From Caldibacillus debilis DSM 16016 (GTDB lineage: Bacteria; Bacillota; Bacilli; Bacillales; Caldibacillaceae): 64,000 nt of DNA. The stretch spans positions 14,108 through 78,107 of the forward strand of contig NZ_KB912880.1 of NCBI RefSeq assembly GCF_000383875.1, written 5' to 3'. Shown one piece after another: positions 9,645 to 18,230 of the stretch. The notes below the pieces were generated by a model. The model was given only the letters and a program-made list of their open reading frames with translations. It ran no database searches and was not told the origin of the DNA. A program made the position numbers and the translations under genes. Each line of letters starts with the position of its first letter. Position 1 is the stretch's first letter.

Positions 9645-11525
9645 TCAACCCGTTTCTTCCATTTCTTTTTCTCTGCCGGCAAACTGGCTGAAATAAAGAT
9701 CGGCGTAAAATCCCTTCCGCGCCAGCAGCTCCTCGTGGGTTCCCTTTTCGATGACCCGGCCGTGGTTCATGACGAGGATCATGTCGGCGTTTCGGATGGT
9801 CGACAGACGGTGGGCGATGACAAAACTGGTCCTCCCTTTCATGAGCTCCCTCATCGCGTTTTGGATATGGATTTCCGTCCTCGTGTCCACGTTGCTTGTC
9901 GCTTCGTCCAAAATCAGGATGGGCCGGTTGGCCAATATGGCCCGGGCGATGGTCAACAGCTGTTTCTGTCCTTGGGAGATATTCGAGGCCTCCTCGTTCA
10001 AAACGGTATCGTAGCCGTCGGGCAAGGTCCGGATAAAGTGGTCCGCCCGAGCCGTTTTGGCCGCCTGGATGATCTCGAAATCGGAGGCGCCTTCCCGGCC
10101 GTAGGCGATATTTTCTTTGATCGTTCCGTGAAACAGCCATGTGTCTTGCAAAACGATGCCGAACAGTTGACGGAGATCGCTCCGCCTCAAATCCCGGATG
10201 TCGACCCCGTCGATGGTGATCCTTCCCCCGTCGATTTCGTAGAAGCGCAGGAGCAGGTTCATCAATGTGGTTTTGCCGGCGCCGGTTGGTCCGACGATCG
10301 CCACCGTCTGTCCGGGCTTGACGTCGATATTCAAATCCTCGATCAACGGTTCATCGCCCTTGTAGCGGAAAGAGACGTGCTCGAAACGGACATGTCCTTT
10401 CGGTTCGGGCAGGGTGACCGCTTGTTTCTGGTCGGGGACGTCTTCATTTTCGTCCAATACTTCAAAAATCCGTTCCGCCGAGGCGACGGTTGACTGGATG
10501 ATATTCACGATATTGGCGGCCTGGGCGATCGGCTGGGAAAATTGCCGGGCGTATTGCATAAAAGCCTGCACGTCCCCGACGGTGATCGCCCTTTTCGTCA
10601 CGAAGACGCCGCCGACGACGCAGATGAGGACATAGGCCAAGTTGTTGATAAAGTTCATCAGCGGCATGATCACACCCGAGATGAATTGGGCCTTCCAGCC
10701 GGCATGATACAGATTTTCATTGATCTGCTTAAACCGTTCGATGGCCGCTTTTTCCCTGCCGTAGGCCTGCACCACCTGGTGGCCGGTAAACACCTCTTCC
10801 ACATGGCCGTTCAACTCGCCGATGGCGGCCTGCTGCCCTTTGAAATATTTTTGCGATTTCGAGGCGATGAACACCGTCGTCAGGAAGCTGAGCGGAAGGG
10901 TCAGCATGATGAACAGGGTCATCAGCGGGCTGATGGTCAGCATCATGACGAATACGCCGACGATCGTCACCAGCGAGGTGATGATTTGCGTCAAACTTTG
11001 CTGCAGGGTGTTGCTCACGTTGTCCACGTCGTTGACGATCCTGCTTAAAATCTCCCCGTTGGTGCGGGTATCGTAATATTTTAGCGGCACCCGCGACAAT
11101 TTTTCGTCCAGCTCTTTCCGGAGCTGGTAAACGGTCTGTTGGGCGACGCCCGCCATCAGATATTGCTGGACATATTGGAATGCGGAGCTGAACAGGTACA
11201 GTCCCGCCAAGATCAGCAGGATTTGCCCGATGTAGGCAAAATCGATGGCGGCCCCGGGTATTCCTTGCCATTTGGCCATCAACCCTTCAAAAATTTTCGT
11301 GGTCGCCTTGCCCAAAATTTTCGGGCTGGCGATGGCAAAAACGGTGCTGAGGACCGCCGCTCCCAAAACGGCGGCGAGCCGCCACCGGTAAGGCTGCAAA
11401 TAGCGGAGAAGCCGTTTCAGCGTCCCGCGGAAATTTTTCGGTTTTTCCACCGGCATGCCCAGGCCCATCGGGCCGCCCCGGGCATGGGGATGGTTGGTTC
11501 GGAACGGCCTTTTCTCGTTCTTCAT
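9645..11525 (-). CDS. Heterodimeric ABC exporter, subunit with canonical catalytic site
   Basis: 626 residues from the ATG at 11525, which overlaps the upstream stop as ATGA and has GGAGGAAAT before it. Six hydrophobic segments form an exporter membrane domain (to about residue 340). The ATPase domain has Walker A GPTGAGKTTLM and Walker B PILILDEATSNVD with the catalytic Glu, and the H-loop reads FVIAHRLSTI. The signature is altered to NISQGQKQLL. Such a subunit pairs with a degenerate partner, here the gene upstream, as in BmrC/BmrD or YheI/YheH multidrug exporters. The unusual N-terminal tail is rich in His, Pro and Gly. Confidence 0.9.
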   Translation of the reverse strand: MKNEKRPFRTNHPHARGGPMGLGMPVEKPKNFRGTLKRLLRYLQPYRWRLAAVLGAAVLSTVFAIASPKILGKATTKIFEGLMAKWQGIPGAAIDFAYIGQILLILAGLYLFSSAFQYVQQYLMAGVAQQTVYQLRKELDEKLSRVPLKYYDTRTNGEILSRIVNDVDNVSNTLQQSLTQIITSLVTIVGVFVMMLTISPLMTLFIMLTLPLSFLTTVFIASKSQKYFKGQQAAIGELNGHVEEVFTGHQVVQAYGREKAAIERFKQINENLYHAGWKAQFISGVIMPLMNFINNLAYVLICVVGGVFVTKRAITVGDVQAFMQYARQFSQPIAQAANIVNIIQSTVASAERIFEVLDENEDVPDQKQAVTLPEPKGHVRFEHVSFRYKGDEPLIEDLNIDVKPGQTVAIVGPTGAGKTTLMNLLLRFYEIDGGRITIDGVDIRDLRRSDLRQLFGIVLQDTWLFHGTIKENIAYGREGASDFEIIQAAKTARADHFIRTLPDGYDTVLNEEASNISQGQKQLLTIARAILANRPILILDEATSNVDTRTEIHIQNAMRELMKGRTSFVIAHRLSTIRNADMILVMNHGRVIEKGTHEELLARKGFYADLYFSQFAGREKEMEETG

Positions 11526-13246
11526 GCGATTTCCTCCTCCGAAAGCTGCGACGCCACGATTTCCCGGTAGACTGGACAAGTTTTGAGGAGTTCCTGGTGT
11601 TTCCCGATTCCGGCGATTTTGCCCTCATTTAAGACGATGATCCGGTCGGCATCCATGACCGTTGCCACCCTTTGGGCGATGAGGATCACCGCGGCGTCCG
11701 CCGTTTCCTTCCGCAAGGCCTGCCGCAGCTTGGCGTCGGTTTTGAAGTCCAGGGCGGAAAAACTGTCGTCGAAAATGTATATATCCGGTTTCCGGACCAA
11801 TGCCCGGGCAATGGCCAGCCTTTGTTTTTGGCCGCCGGAAAGGTTCGTTCCCCCCTGGGCGATGACCGTCTCGTATTTTTCCTTCATTTCTTCAATAAAA
11901 TCCGCGGCCTGTGCCGCTTCCGCCGCGTGCCGGATTTCCTCGAAGCTGGCGTCTTCCTTCCCGAAGCGGATGTTTTCCGCCACGGTGCCGCTGAACAGAA
12001 CGGTTTTTTGCGGAACGTAGCCGATCTTTTTCCGCAGTTCCTCCAAGGGCCAATCGCGGACATCGATGCCGTCCACCAGCACCCTTCCTTCCGTCGCGTC
12101 ATAAAAGCGGGGGATCAGCTGGACCAGGGTGGATTTACCCGCCCCCGTTCCCCCGATGATGGCCGTCACTTCGCCGGGCCCCGCCTTAAAGGAAATGTTG
12201 GAAAGGGCGGGAGCCTCCGCACCGGGATAGGAGAAGGAGACGTTTTGAAATTCCACCCAGCCCTTTGCGTTTGCGGCCCGGCTTCCTTTCCCTCCCTCGA
12301 TCGCCGGTTCGGTGTCCAGTATTTCATTGATCCGTTCAGCGGACACCTGCGCCCGCGGGATCATGATGAACAAAATGGAAACCATCAGGAGGGAAAACAT
12401 GATTTGCATCGCATATTGAATGAAGGCCATCAAATCCCCGACTTCCATCCGGTTGTTGTCGATCCGCATGGCGCCGAACCAGACGATGGCGATCGTCGAG
12501 AGATTGACGATGAGCATCATGGCCGGTGCGATTAAGGACATGATTTTGATCGCGGCGGTGGTCGTCTCCGTCAAATCCCGGTTGGCGGCGTCGAACCTTT
12601 TCTCCTCGTATCCGGTCCGATTGAAGGCGCGGATCACGCGGACGCCCGTCAAATATTCCCGCAACACCCGGTTCAGGGCGTCCAGTTTCTTTTGGATCGC
12701 CTTAAACAGCCCGATCGCCTTCCGGGCGATGAAAAAGATCGTCAGGGCGAGCACCGGGAGAATTACGAGGAAAATCAAGGTTAAACGGGCATCCCGCCCC
12801 ATGGCCATGATAATGCCGCCGACAGCCATAATGGGAGCGGTGATCATGATCCGCAAGGCAAACATGAGCACGTTTTGCACCTGCAGAATATCGTTGGTCG
12901 TTCTCGTAATTAAGGACGCCGTCCCCAGCCGGTCGAATTCTTCCTGGGAAAAATTTTCCACGTGGATGAATACTTCGTTCCGCAGATTCCGGCCGAAGCC
13001 GACGGCGGTCCGGGCGGAGAAAAAGCTGCTTAAAATGGCGCATATGAGCCCTCCGGCCGCGACCAAAAGCATGATTCCCCCGATTTTCCATATATAAGGG
13101 ACGTCCCCTTTTACGACCCCGTGGTCAATGATGTCAGACATGAGCGTGGGCAGATATAAATCCGCCATCGACTGGAGAAAGACGAGGACGATGACGGCAA
13201 TGACCTGCGCCTTAAAGGGTTCCAAGTACTTGATCAGCTGTTTCAC
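11522..13246 (-). CDS. Heterodimeric ABC exporter, subunit with degenerate catalytic site
   Basis: 574 residues: six-helix exporter domain (to about residue 320) then an ATPase domain. Walker A is GGTGAGKSTLV and the signature is a normal NLSGGQKQRL. Walker B ends IFDDSFSALD, with Asp in place of the catalytic Glu, and the H-loop is LIAQRVATV, with Gln for His. These changes are the mark of the non-hydrolysing site in heterodimeric exporters. This subunit therefore lends its good signature to the partner's active site. The GTG start at 13246 overlaps the marR stop by 4 bp. Probable role: export of drugs or lipophilic compounds under MarR control. Confidence 0.9.
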   Translation of the reverse strand: MKQLIKYLEPFKAQVIAVIVLVFLQSMADLYLPTLMSDIIDHGVVKGDVPYIWKIGGIMLLVAAGGLICAILSSFFSARTAVGFGRNLRNEVFIHVENFSQEEFDRLGTASLITRTTNDILQVQNVLMFALRIMITAPIMAVGGIIMAMGRDARLTLIFLVILPVLALTIFFIARKAIGLFKAIQKKLDALNRVLREYLTGVRVIRAFNRTGYEEKRFDAANRDLTETTTAAIKIMSLIAPAMMLIVNLSTIAIVWFGAMRIDNNRMEVGDLMAFIQYAMQIMFSLLMVSILFIMIPRAQVSAERINEILDTEPAIEGGKGSRAANAKGWVEFQNVSFSYPGAEAPALSNISFKAGPGEVTAIIGGTGAGKSTLVQLIPRFYDATEGRVLVDGIDVRDWPLEELRKKIGYVPQKTVLFSGTVAENIRFGKEDASFEEIRHAAEAAQAADFIEEMKEKYETVIAQGGTNLSGGQKQRLAIARALVRKPDIYIFDDSFSALDFKTDAKLRQALRKETADAAVILIAQRVATVMDADRIIVLNEGKIAGIGKHQELLKTCPVYREIVASQLSEEEIA

Positions 13247-13686
13247 TGCCCTTTCCCCTCCGTGTCAAATGGGTCGCCGTTTGCGATTTTTTCCAATAAC
13301 TCGGTGAGCGTCCGGATCTCCTCTTCGGAAAGCCGGTTCAGATAGCTTTTCAGAATCCCGCGCCTCCTTTGCCGGAAATCGTGGATAATCTCCCTTCCGA
13401 GCGGCGTCAATTCCACGCGGACGGAACGGCGGTCGTCGGGATCGGTGATCCGTTTTACATAATTCAGCTTTTCCAGCCGGTCGATCAGGACGGTGATCGC
13501 GCTCGGCTGGACGTTCATTTCTTCCGCCAGCCGAGCCAGCTTGGGGCTTCCTTCCCGGGAGATCAATAACAAGAGGATAAACTGGGTTCTGGTGACCGGA
13601 TAACTAGTCATGGTCTGCATGTCCTGGTCCAATTTTTTTCTTAAATGGTGAAAGGCGACGAGCAAACGCTGGATGAGCGTATCCAA
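13243..13686 (-). CDS. MarR-family transcriptional regulator of the ABC exporter
   Basis: 147 residues with the MarR winged helix: PKLARLAEEMNVQPSAITVLIDRLEKLNYVKRITDPDDRRSVRVELT, residues about 53-99. The DDRR wing is characteristic. The start is a TTG at 13686, nine bases after AAGGAGG. It is first in an operon with both ABC exporter subunits, with 4-bp overlaps, so it very probably represses this operon and is released by a transported compound. The promoter upstream carries repeated TTTAAATATT elements overlapping the -10. Confidence 0.9.
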   Translation of the reverse strand: MDTLIQRLLVAFHHLRKKLDQDMQTMTSYPVTRTQFILLLLISREGSPKLARLAEEMNVQPSAITVLIDRLEKLNYVKRITDPDDRRSVRVELTPLGREIIHDFRQRRRGILKSYLNRLSEEEIRTLTELLEKIANGDPFDTEGKGQ

Positions 13687-13716
13687 TGTATTCCTCCTTC
13701 AAGAACCGTAAATTTA

Positions 13717-13755
13717 ATGTGTTTAAATATTAAATGGTTTAAATATTTTTGTCAA
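13717..13755 (-). promoter_or_regulatory. Promoter and probable MarR operator of the ABC exporter operon
   Basis: On the minus strand TTGACA (13755-13750), a 17-bp spacer, TAATAT (13732-13727). The element AATATTTAAAC occurs twice, at 13721-13731 across the -10 and at 13737-13747 in the spacer, a 16-bp step suited to a dimeric winged-helix repressor. Confidence 0.7.
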
Positions 13756-13870
13756 GAAAAAACCTTCGCCCCTTATGCCCCGCAAAATAAAACTTCATAG
13801 CTTATCCGATTTTATTTGAGGTATAATAAAGTTATTAAAATTTATAAAATAAAAAACGGGAGGGATTTTT

Positions 13871-14956
13871 TTGACAGTATTGGATGAACAGCTGCAAATG
13901 CTGAAGGAACTTACCGACGCCAAAGGGATTCCCGGCAATGAAAAGGAAGTCCGGGAAGTGATGAAAAAATACATAACGCCCTATGCCGACGAAGTGACCA
14001 CCGACGGCCTGGGAAGCCTGATCGCCAGGAAAACGGGGGATCCGAACGGGCCGTCGGTCATGCTTGCCGGCCATTTGGATGAGATCGGGTTCATGGTAAC
14101 CAGCATCGATGACAAAGGTTTCGTCCGGTTCCAAACGGTGGGCGGCTGGGTCAGTTCGGTCATGCTTGCCCAACGGGTGACGATCGTCACCGACAAGGGG
14201 AATGTGACCGGCGTCATCGGTTCCAAGCCCCCGCACATCCTGTCTCCGGAAGAGCGGAAGAAGCCGGTGGAAATCAAGGATATGTTTATCGATATCGGGG
14301 CCTCATCCAAAGAAGAGGCGCTGTCCTGGGGCGTGCGTCCCGGTGCGATGATCGTCCCCTATTTTGAATTTACCGTCATGAAAAACGAAAAATTTCTCCT
14401 TGCCAAAGCGTGGGATAACCGGATCGGCTGCGCCGTCGTCATCGAGGTGCTGAAAAATTTAAAAGGCACCGCCCATCCGAACACCGTTTTCGGGGTCGGC
14501 GCCGTTCAAGAAGAAGTCGGCTTGCGCGGGGCGAAGACCGCCGCTTTCAAGATTGAGCCGGATATCGGTTTTGCCCTCGACGTCGGCATCGGCGGCGATG
14601 TTCCGGGCGTTACGGAAAAAGAGGCGATGGGGAAATTGGGGAAAGGCCCGCAGATCGTTTTGTATGATGCCTCCATGGTTTCCCATAAAGGCTTGCGGGA
14701 CTTTGTCGTCGGCGTAGCGGAAGAGTTGAACATTCCCTATCAATTCGAAAGCATCCCCGGCGGCGGCACGGACGCGGGGTCCATCCATGTGACGAAAAGG
14801 GGCGTTCCTTCATTGGCCGTCACGATCCCGACGAGGTACATCCATTCCCATGCCGGCATCCTTCACCGGGACGATTTCGAAAATACGGTAAAACTGATGA
14901 CGGAAGTCGTGAAACGGCTCGACCGGGAGACGGTGAACAAAATCACCTATGACTGA
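13871..14956 (+). CDS. ysdC: M42-family glutamyl/deblocking aminopeptidase, YsdC-type
   Basis: 361 residues. Binuclear metal ligands of the M42 family are visible: His in [10 protein letters not shown], Asp in WDNRIG, the Glu pair in VQEEVGLRG, Asp in [10 protein letters not shown] and a late His in YIHSHAG. It removes N-terminal residues from peptides in the cytoplasm, probably as a large oligomer (TET-type). The start is a TTG at 13871 after GGGAGGG. A TATAAT at 13822-13827 may be its -10. B. subtilis ysdC also lies downstream of infC-rpmI-rplT, which supports the name. Here an accessory block separates it from rplT. Confidence 0.88.
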   Translation: MTVLDEQLQMLKELTDAKGIPGNEKEVREVMKKYITPYADEVTTDGLGSLIARKTGDPNGPSVMLAGHLDEIGFMVTSIDDKGFVRFQTVGGWVSSVMLAQRVTIVTDKGNVTGVIGSKPPHILSPEERKKPVEIKDMFIDIGASSKEEALSWGVRPGAMIVPYFEFTVMKNEKFLLAKAWDNRIGCAVVIEVLKNLKGTAHPNTVFGVGAVQEEVGLRGAKTAAFKIEPDIGFALDVGIGGDVPGVTEKEAMGKLGKGPQIVLYDASMVSHKGLRDFVVGVAEELNIPYQFESIPGGGTDAGSIHVTKRGVPSLAVTIPTRYIHSHAGILHRDDFENTVKLMTEVVKRLDRETVNKITYD

Positions 14957-15097
14957 AACGATGCCGTCCGCTGAAGCGGGAATCCCGGCATATCCGGAAA
15001 AACGAATGGGCGCCCGATGATGCCAAAAACGGCGATCACCGGGCGAATGCGGACATTGTGGAAAAAACCCTTTTCGGGAGGATGGCCGAAAGGTTTT

Positions 15098-15118
15098 CCC
15101 TCCCGGGAGGGTTTTTTT
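15098..15118 (+). terminator. Terminator-like palindrome after the aminopeptidase gene
   Basis: CCCTCCCGGGAGGG followed by seven T. The hairpin has almost no loop, so efficiency is uncertain; 14957-15370 otherwise holds no gene. Confidence 0.55.
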
Positions 15119-15261
15119 CTTCCCGGCCGGGTTACCCGTTCCGACGGGGGACCATGAAGGCGCCTGCGGATTCCTCCGCCCGCCTTTTGCGGACGGCTTT
15201 CCTTTCCGCCTGCGGGGCGGAAACCTGCAGGGGACCTTTTCCCGCGTCGTTTTTTCCGCAC

Positions 15262-15294
15262 AAAAAATCGCTCCGGCTTTCCGCCGGAGCGATT
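15262..15294 (-). terminator. Terminator of sspI
   Basis: Perfect 12-bp stem AATCGCTCCGGC/GCCGGAGCGATT with a 5-base loop; on the minus strand it runs into TTTTTT. It is about 75 bp past the sspI stop. Confidence 0.88.
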
Positions 15295-15370
15295 GGAAAA
15301 AAGGGGGATCGGGATTGGTTTCCCGGTCTTCTCATTTTTCCCGAAATCTTCGCCCGTTAAACATACGCGT

Positions 15371-15598
15371 TCAATGGCGTTCAGGTTTTTTCAGGCCTTC
15401 TTCCAGCGTTTCCAGCATCATCTGCTGTTCATTGGCGTCCGCGTTTTTCCAAATCACTTCAAAAAGCACGCCCAGTCCGGGCAGCATCTTTTCTTCGCCT
15501 CCCTGGATGGCGTCCATGATCGTCGCCTTTAATTCTTCCCGGGTATTATCGGAAACGTTTTGAATGATCGCCTTCCGCAAATCGAAATCCATATTCAA
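15371..15598 (-). CDS. sspI: Small acid-soluble spore protein SspI
   Basis: 75 residues from the TTG at 15598, nine bases after GGAGG; an ATG at 15607 is too close to that site. The core is [20 protein letters not shown] and [18 protein letters not shown], diagnostic for SspI. These minor spore proteins accumulate in the forespore, usually under sigma-F/G control, and associate with spore DNA. It is divergent from ysgA, as in B. subtilis. This is direct evidence that the organism sporulates. Confidence 0.93.
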   Translation of the reverse strand: MNMDFDLRKAIIQNVSDNTREELKATIMDAIQGGEEKMLPGLGVLFEVIWKNADANEQQMMLETLEEGLKKPERH

Positions 15599-15698
15599 GT
15601 TGATCATCCTCCAATTTTATTGTCATGGATATTTTGCTACACTTTTCTATGGATTATGTGCATCCGTCCGGGAACGGATGCCGGGGCAGGTGAAAAAA

Positions 15699-16457
15699 AT
15701 GAAAAGGATACAATCGGCCAAAAATGAAAAGGTGAAACGTTGGAAAAAACTGTTGACGAAAAAGGAGCGGGACAAAGCCGGCCTTTTCCTCGTCGAGGGG
15801 GAACATCTTGTCGAGGAAGCGGGGAAAGCGGGACTTATCAGGGAATTGATCGTGACGGAACGGTTCCTGGGGCAGCTTCCCGCGGCGCGATACGGGGCGG
15901 ATGAGCTGTATCTCGTTTCCGAAGAGGTCGGCAAGGCGATAGCGGATACGGAAACGCCCCAAGGGATTTTTGCTGTTTGCGGAAAACCGGAGGCCCGGGA
16001 TCCGGAAGGGAAGCGGTTTTTATTGATTGACGCCGTCCAGGATCCGGGAAATCTGGGCACCCTGATCCGGACGGCGGATGCGGCGGGCTTGGACGGGGTC
16101 GTCGTCGGGGAGGGGAGCGCGGACATTTACAATCCGAAGGTCGTCCGCGCCACCCAGGGAAGCTTGTTCCATCTCCCCGTTTTGCCGGGTTCCTTGGAAG
16201 GCTGGGTGGAAACATTCCGCTCACGGGGGATTCCCGTTTACGGAACCGCATTAACGGGCGTCTCCATGTACGAAATCGGGCCGGCGCCCGCCTTTGCCCT
16301 GCTGGTCGGCAATGAGGCGCGGGGCGTGGATCCGAGGCTTCTGGAAAAGACCGACGCCAACCTGCACATCCCGATCTACGGGATGAGCGAGTCGTTGAAC
16401 GTCTCCGTCGCCGCCGGGATTCTCCTCTATCATTTGCGGGGAAGAAATTCCGGATAA
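15699..16457 (+). CDS. ysgA: SpoU/TrmH-family RNA 2'-O-methyltransferase YsgA
   Basis: 252 residues from the ATG at 15699 (AGGTG seven bases upstream). The N-terminal SpoU substrate-binding domain contains LVEGEHLVEEAGKAG near residue 35. The trefoil-knot SPOUT domain shows the three family motifs: LIDAVQDPGNLGTLIRTADAAG, FALLVGNEARGVDP and IPIYGMSESLNVSVAAGILLY. It transfers methyl from SAM to a ribose in tRNA or rRNA; the target is unknown. Position between sspI and pheS matches B. subtilis. Confidence 0.92.
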   Translation: MKRIQSAKNEKVKRWKKLLTKKERDKAGLFLVEGEHLVEEAGKAGLIRELIVTERFLGQLPAARYGADELYLVSEEVGKAIADTETPQGIFAVCGKPEARDPEGKRFLLIDAVQDPGNLGTLIRTADAAGLDGVVVGEGSADIYNPKVVRATQGSLFHLPVLPGSLEGWVETFRSRGIPVYGTALTGVSMYEIGPAPAFALLVGNEARGVDPRLLEKTDANLHIPIYGMSESLNVSVAAGILLYHLRGRNSG

Positions 16458-16623
16458 AAACCGCCATTTTTCCGGAATGGGAGCCGGCCTCTTTTTTTCG
16501 GCACAGCGAAGGAAAACGGCTCCGGTTTCCCCTTCGGCCATCCGGAAAGGAACGGGAAGATGCGGCCCGCCGATCCGCGGCGGGCGGGCAAAATATGGGC
16601 GCGGCCGCGGCAAAGGATTCCCG

Positions 16624-16652
16624 TTGAATTTGCGGGAAAAGCCCTTTATAAT
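16624..16652 (+). promoter_or_regulatory. Sigma-A promoter of pheST
   Basis: TTGAAT (16624-16629), a 17-bp spacer, TATAAT (16647-16652), about 400 bp upstream of pheS and ahead of the T-box leader. Confidence 0.75.
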
Positions 16653-16659
16653 AATTGAT

Positions 16660-17026
16660 AACCGTTCCGAATTTTTCGTTGAATGATAATCGGAAGTACC
16701 TCGGAACCGGTATATCAAGAATTTTTCGTTGAATGATAAACCTCTACGGACCTGAACAACGGCATATCGGAAGCGATGATCGGGGCAGAGTAGTCGGGGG
16801 ACCTCCGCTTACAGGGAGAAAATGCCGCGACTGAGAGCATTTTCAGCCGGAGCCCGAACGAAGTTTCACCCCGGGAGCTCGCATCGGGACCACTCCGGGA
16901 ATCCGGGGTGTAAAGATGTTGCGGAGGCGATCCGTTATCCAAAGGAGCGGGCATGGCGTTCCGTCATGCCAATAAGGGTGGTACCGCGAAACGATCCTCG
17001 TCCCTTAGCCGGGAGGAGGTTTTTTT
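16660..17026 (+). ncRNA. T-box riboswitch leader, Phe-specific
   Basis: The invariant T-box AATAAGGGTGGTACCGCG lies at 16971-16988, followed by the terminator CCTCGTCCC...GGGAGGAGG and T7 (16995-17026). Stem I features precede it, including AGTA at about 16787. A TTC at 16865-16867, in GAAGTTTCACC, is the likely specifier codon for phenylalanine. Uncharged tRNA-Phe should pair with the specifier and T-box, form the antiterminator and allow pheST transcription. The structure was not folded. Confidence 0.92.
16669..16739 (+). repeat. 21-bp direct repeat at the 5' end of the pheST leader
   Basis: The same 21 bases, starting GAATTTTTCGTTGAATG, occur at 16669-16689 and 16719-16739, exactly 50 bp apart. 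They lie just after the expected transcription start and before the T-box stem I. No function is known to me. Confidence 0.9.
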
Positions 17027-17059
17027 GTTTTCCCCATTTCAAACCAAGGAGGTCAAAGG

Positions 17060-18097
17060 ATGAAGGAGCGTTTAACCGAACTTCAAGCCGAAGCGCTGGA
17101 AAAAGTGAAAGCGGCAAAGGATTTACGGGCGCTGAACGACGTCCGCGTCGCCTTTCTGGGGAAAAAGGGCCGGATTACGGAAGTGCTGCGGAACATGGGA
17201 AAACTCCCCAAGGAAGAGCGGCCGGTGGTCGGCGCCTATGCCAATGAGGTGCGCGAAACCATCCAGCGGGCCATCGAAGAAAAGATGAATCAGCTGGAAA
17301 AAGAGCAGATGGAAAGGGAATTGGCCGAGGAGACGGTGGACGTCACGCTGCCGGGGAGACCGGTCCGCCAGGCCGGCCGCCATCCGCTCATCCAGATCAT
17401 CGAAGAAATCGAGGACCTGTTTATCGGCATGGGCTACCGCATCGCCGAAGGCCCGGAGGTGGAAACGGACTACTATAATTTTGAAGCCCTCAACCTGCCG
17501 AAGGGCCATCCGGCGAGGGATATGCAGGATTCCTTTTACATCAGCGAAGAGATCCTGCTTCGCACCCACACGTCGCCGGTGCAGGCGAGGACGATGGAAA
17601 GCCATCAGGGAAGGGGTCCGGTGAAGATCATCTGCCCCGGGAAGGTCTACCGGCGCGACAACGACGACGCGACCCACTCCCACCAGTTTATGCAGGTCGA
17701 AGGGCTGGTCGTCGATGAAAACATCCGCATGAGCGACTTGAAGGGAACCCTCGAGGTCTTCGCCAAAAAAATCTTCGGCGATGACCGGGAAATCCGGCTG
17801 CGCCCGAGCTTTTTCCCCTTTACGGAGCCGTCGGTGGAAATGGATATTTCCTGCAAAATTTGCCGCGGCCAAGGCTGCTCGGTGTGCAAAGGCACGGGCT
17901 GGATCGAAATCTTGGGGGCGGGCATGGTCCACCCGAACGTGCTGAAAATGGGCGGCTTCGACCCGGACATTTACAGCGGCTTTGCTTTCGGGATCGGGGT
18001 CGAACGGATCGCCATGCTGAAATACGGAATCGATGACATCCGCCATTTTTACACGAACGACGTCCGGTTTTTGCAGCAGTTTTACCGGCAGGAATGA
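17060..18097 (+). CDS. pheS: Phenylalanyl-tRNA synthetase alpha subunit
   Basis: 345 residues, the usual length. An N-terminal coiled coil (residues 1-90) precedes the class II catalytic core. Motif 2 is visible in [21 protein letters not shown], and motif 3 in [18 protein letters not shown] near the C-terminus. The substrate loop contains [12 protein letters not shown]. It charges tRNA-Phe as an alpha2-beta2 enzyme with PheT. The ATG follows AAGGAGG. It is controlled by the T-box leader directly upstream. Confidence 0.98.
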   Translation: MKERLTELQAEALEKVKAAKDLRALNDVRVAFLGKKGRITEVLRNMGKLPKEERPVVGAYANEVRETIQRAIEEKMNQLEKEQMERELAEETVDVTLPGRPVRQAGRHPLIQIIEEIEDLFIGMGYRIAEGPEVETDYYNFEALNLPKGHPARDMQDSFYISEEILLRTHTSPVQARTMESHQGRGPVKIICPGKVYRRDNDDATHSHQFMQVEGLVVDENIRMSDLKGTLEVFAKKIFGDDREIRLRPSFFPFTEPSVEMDISCKICRGQGCSVCKGTGWIEILGAGMVHPNVLKMGGFDPDIYSGFAFGIGVERIAMLKYGIDDIRHFYTNDVRFLQQFYRQE

Positions 18098-18230
18098 CGG
18101 TGCCGGGAAGTTTTTCCCCTTTCGGGTTCCTGCGGCCTTTGCCGGAAGGGTGCGGAAGGCAAAGCGGCTTTTTCCCTTTGCGGATCTCTTGCGCCGTTAT
18201 GCGGCATGATGGATAAAGGAGGTTGGAAAT

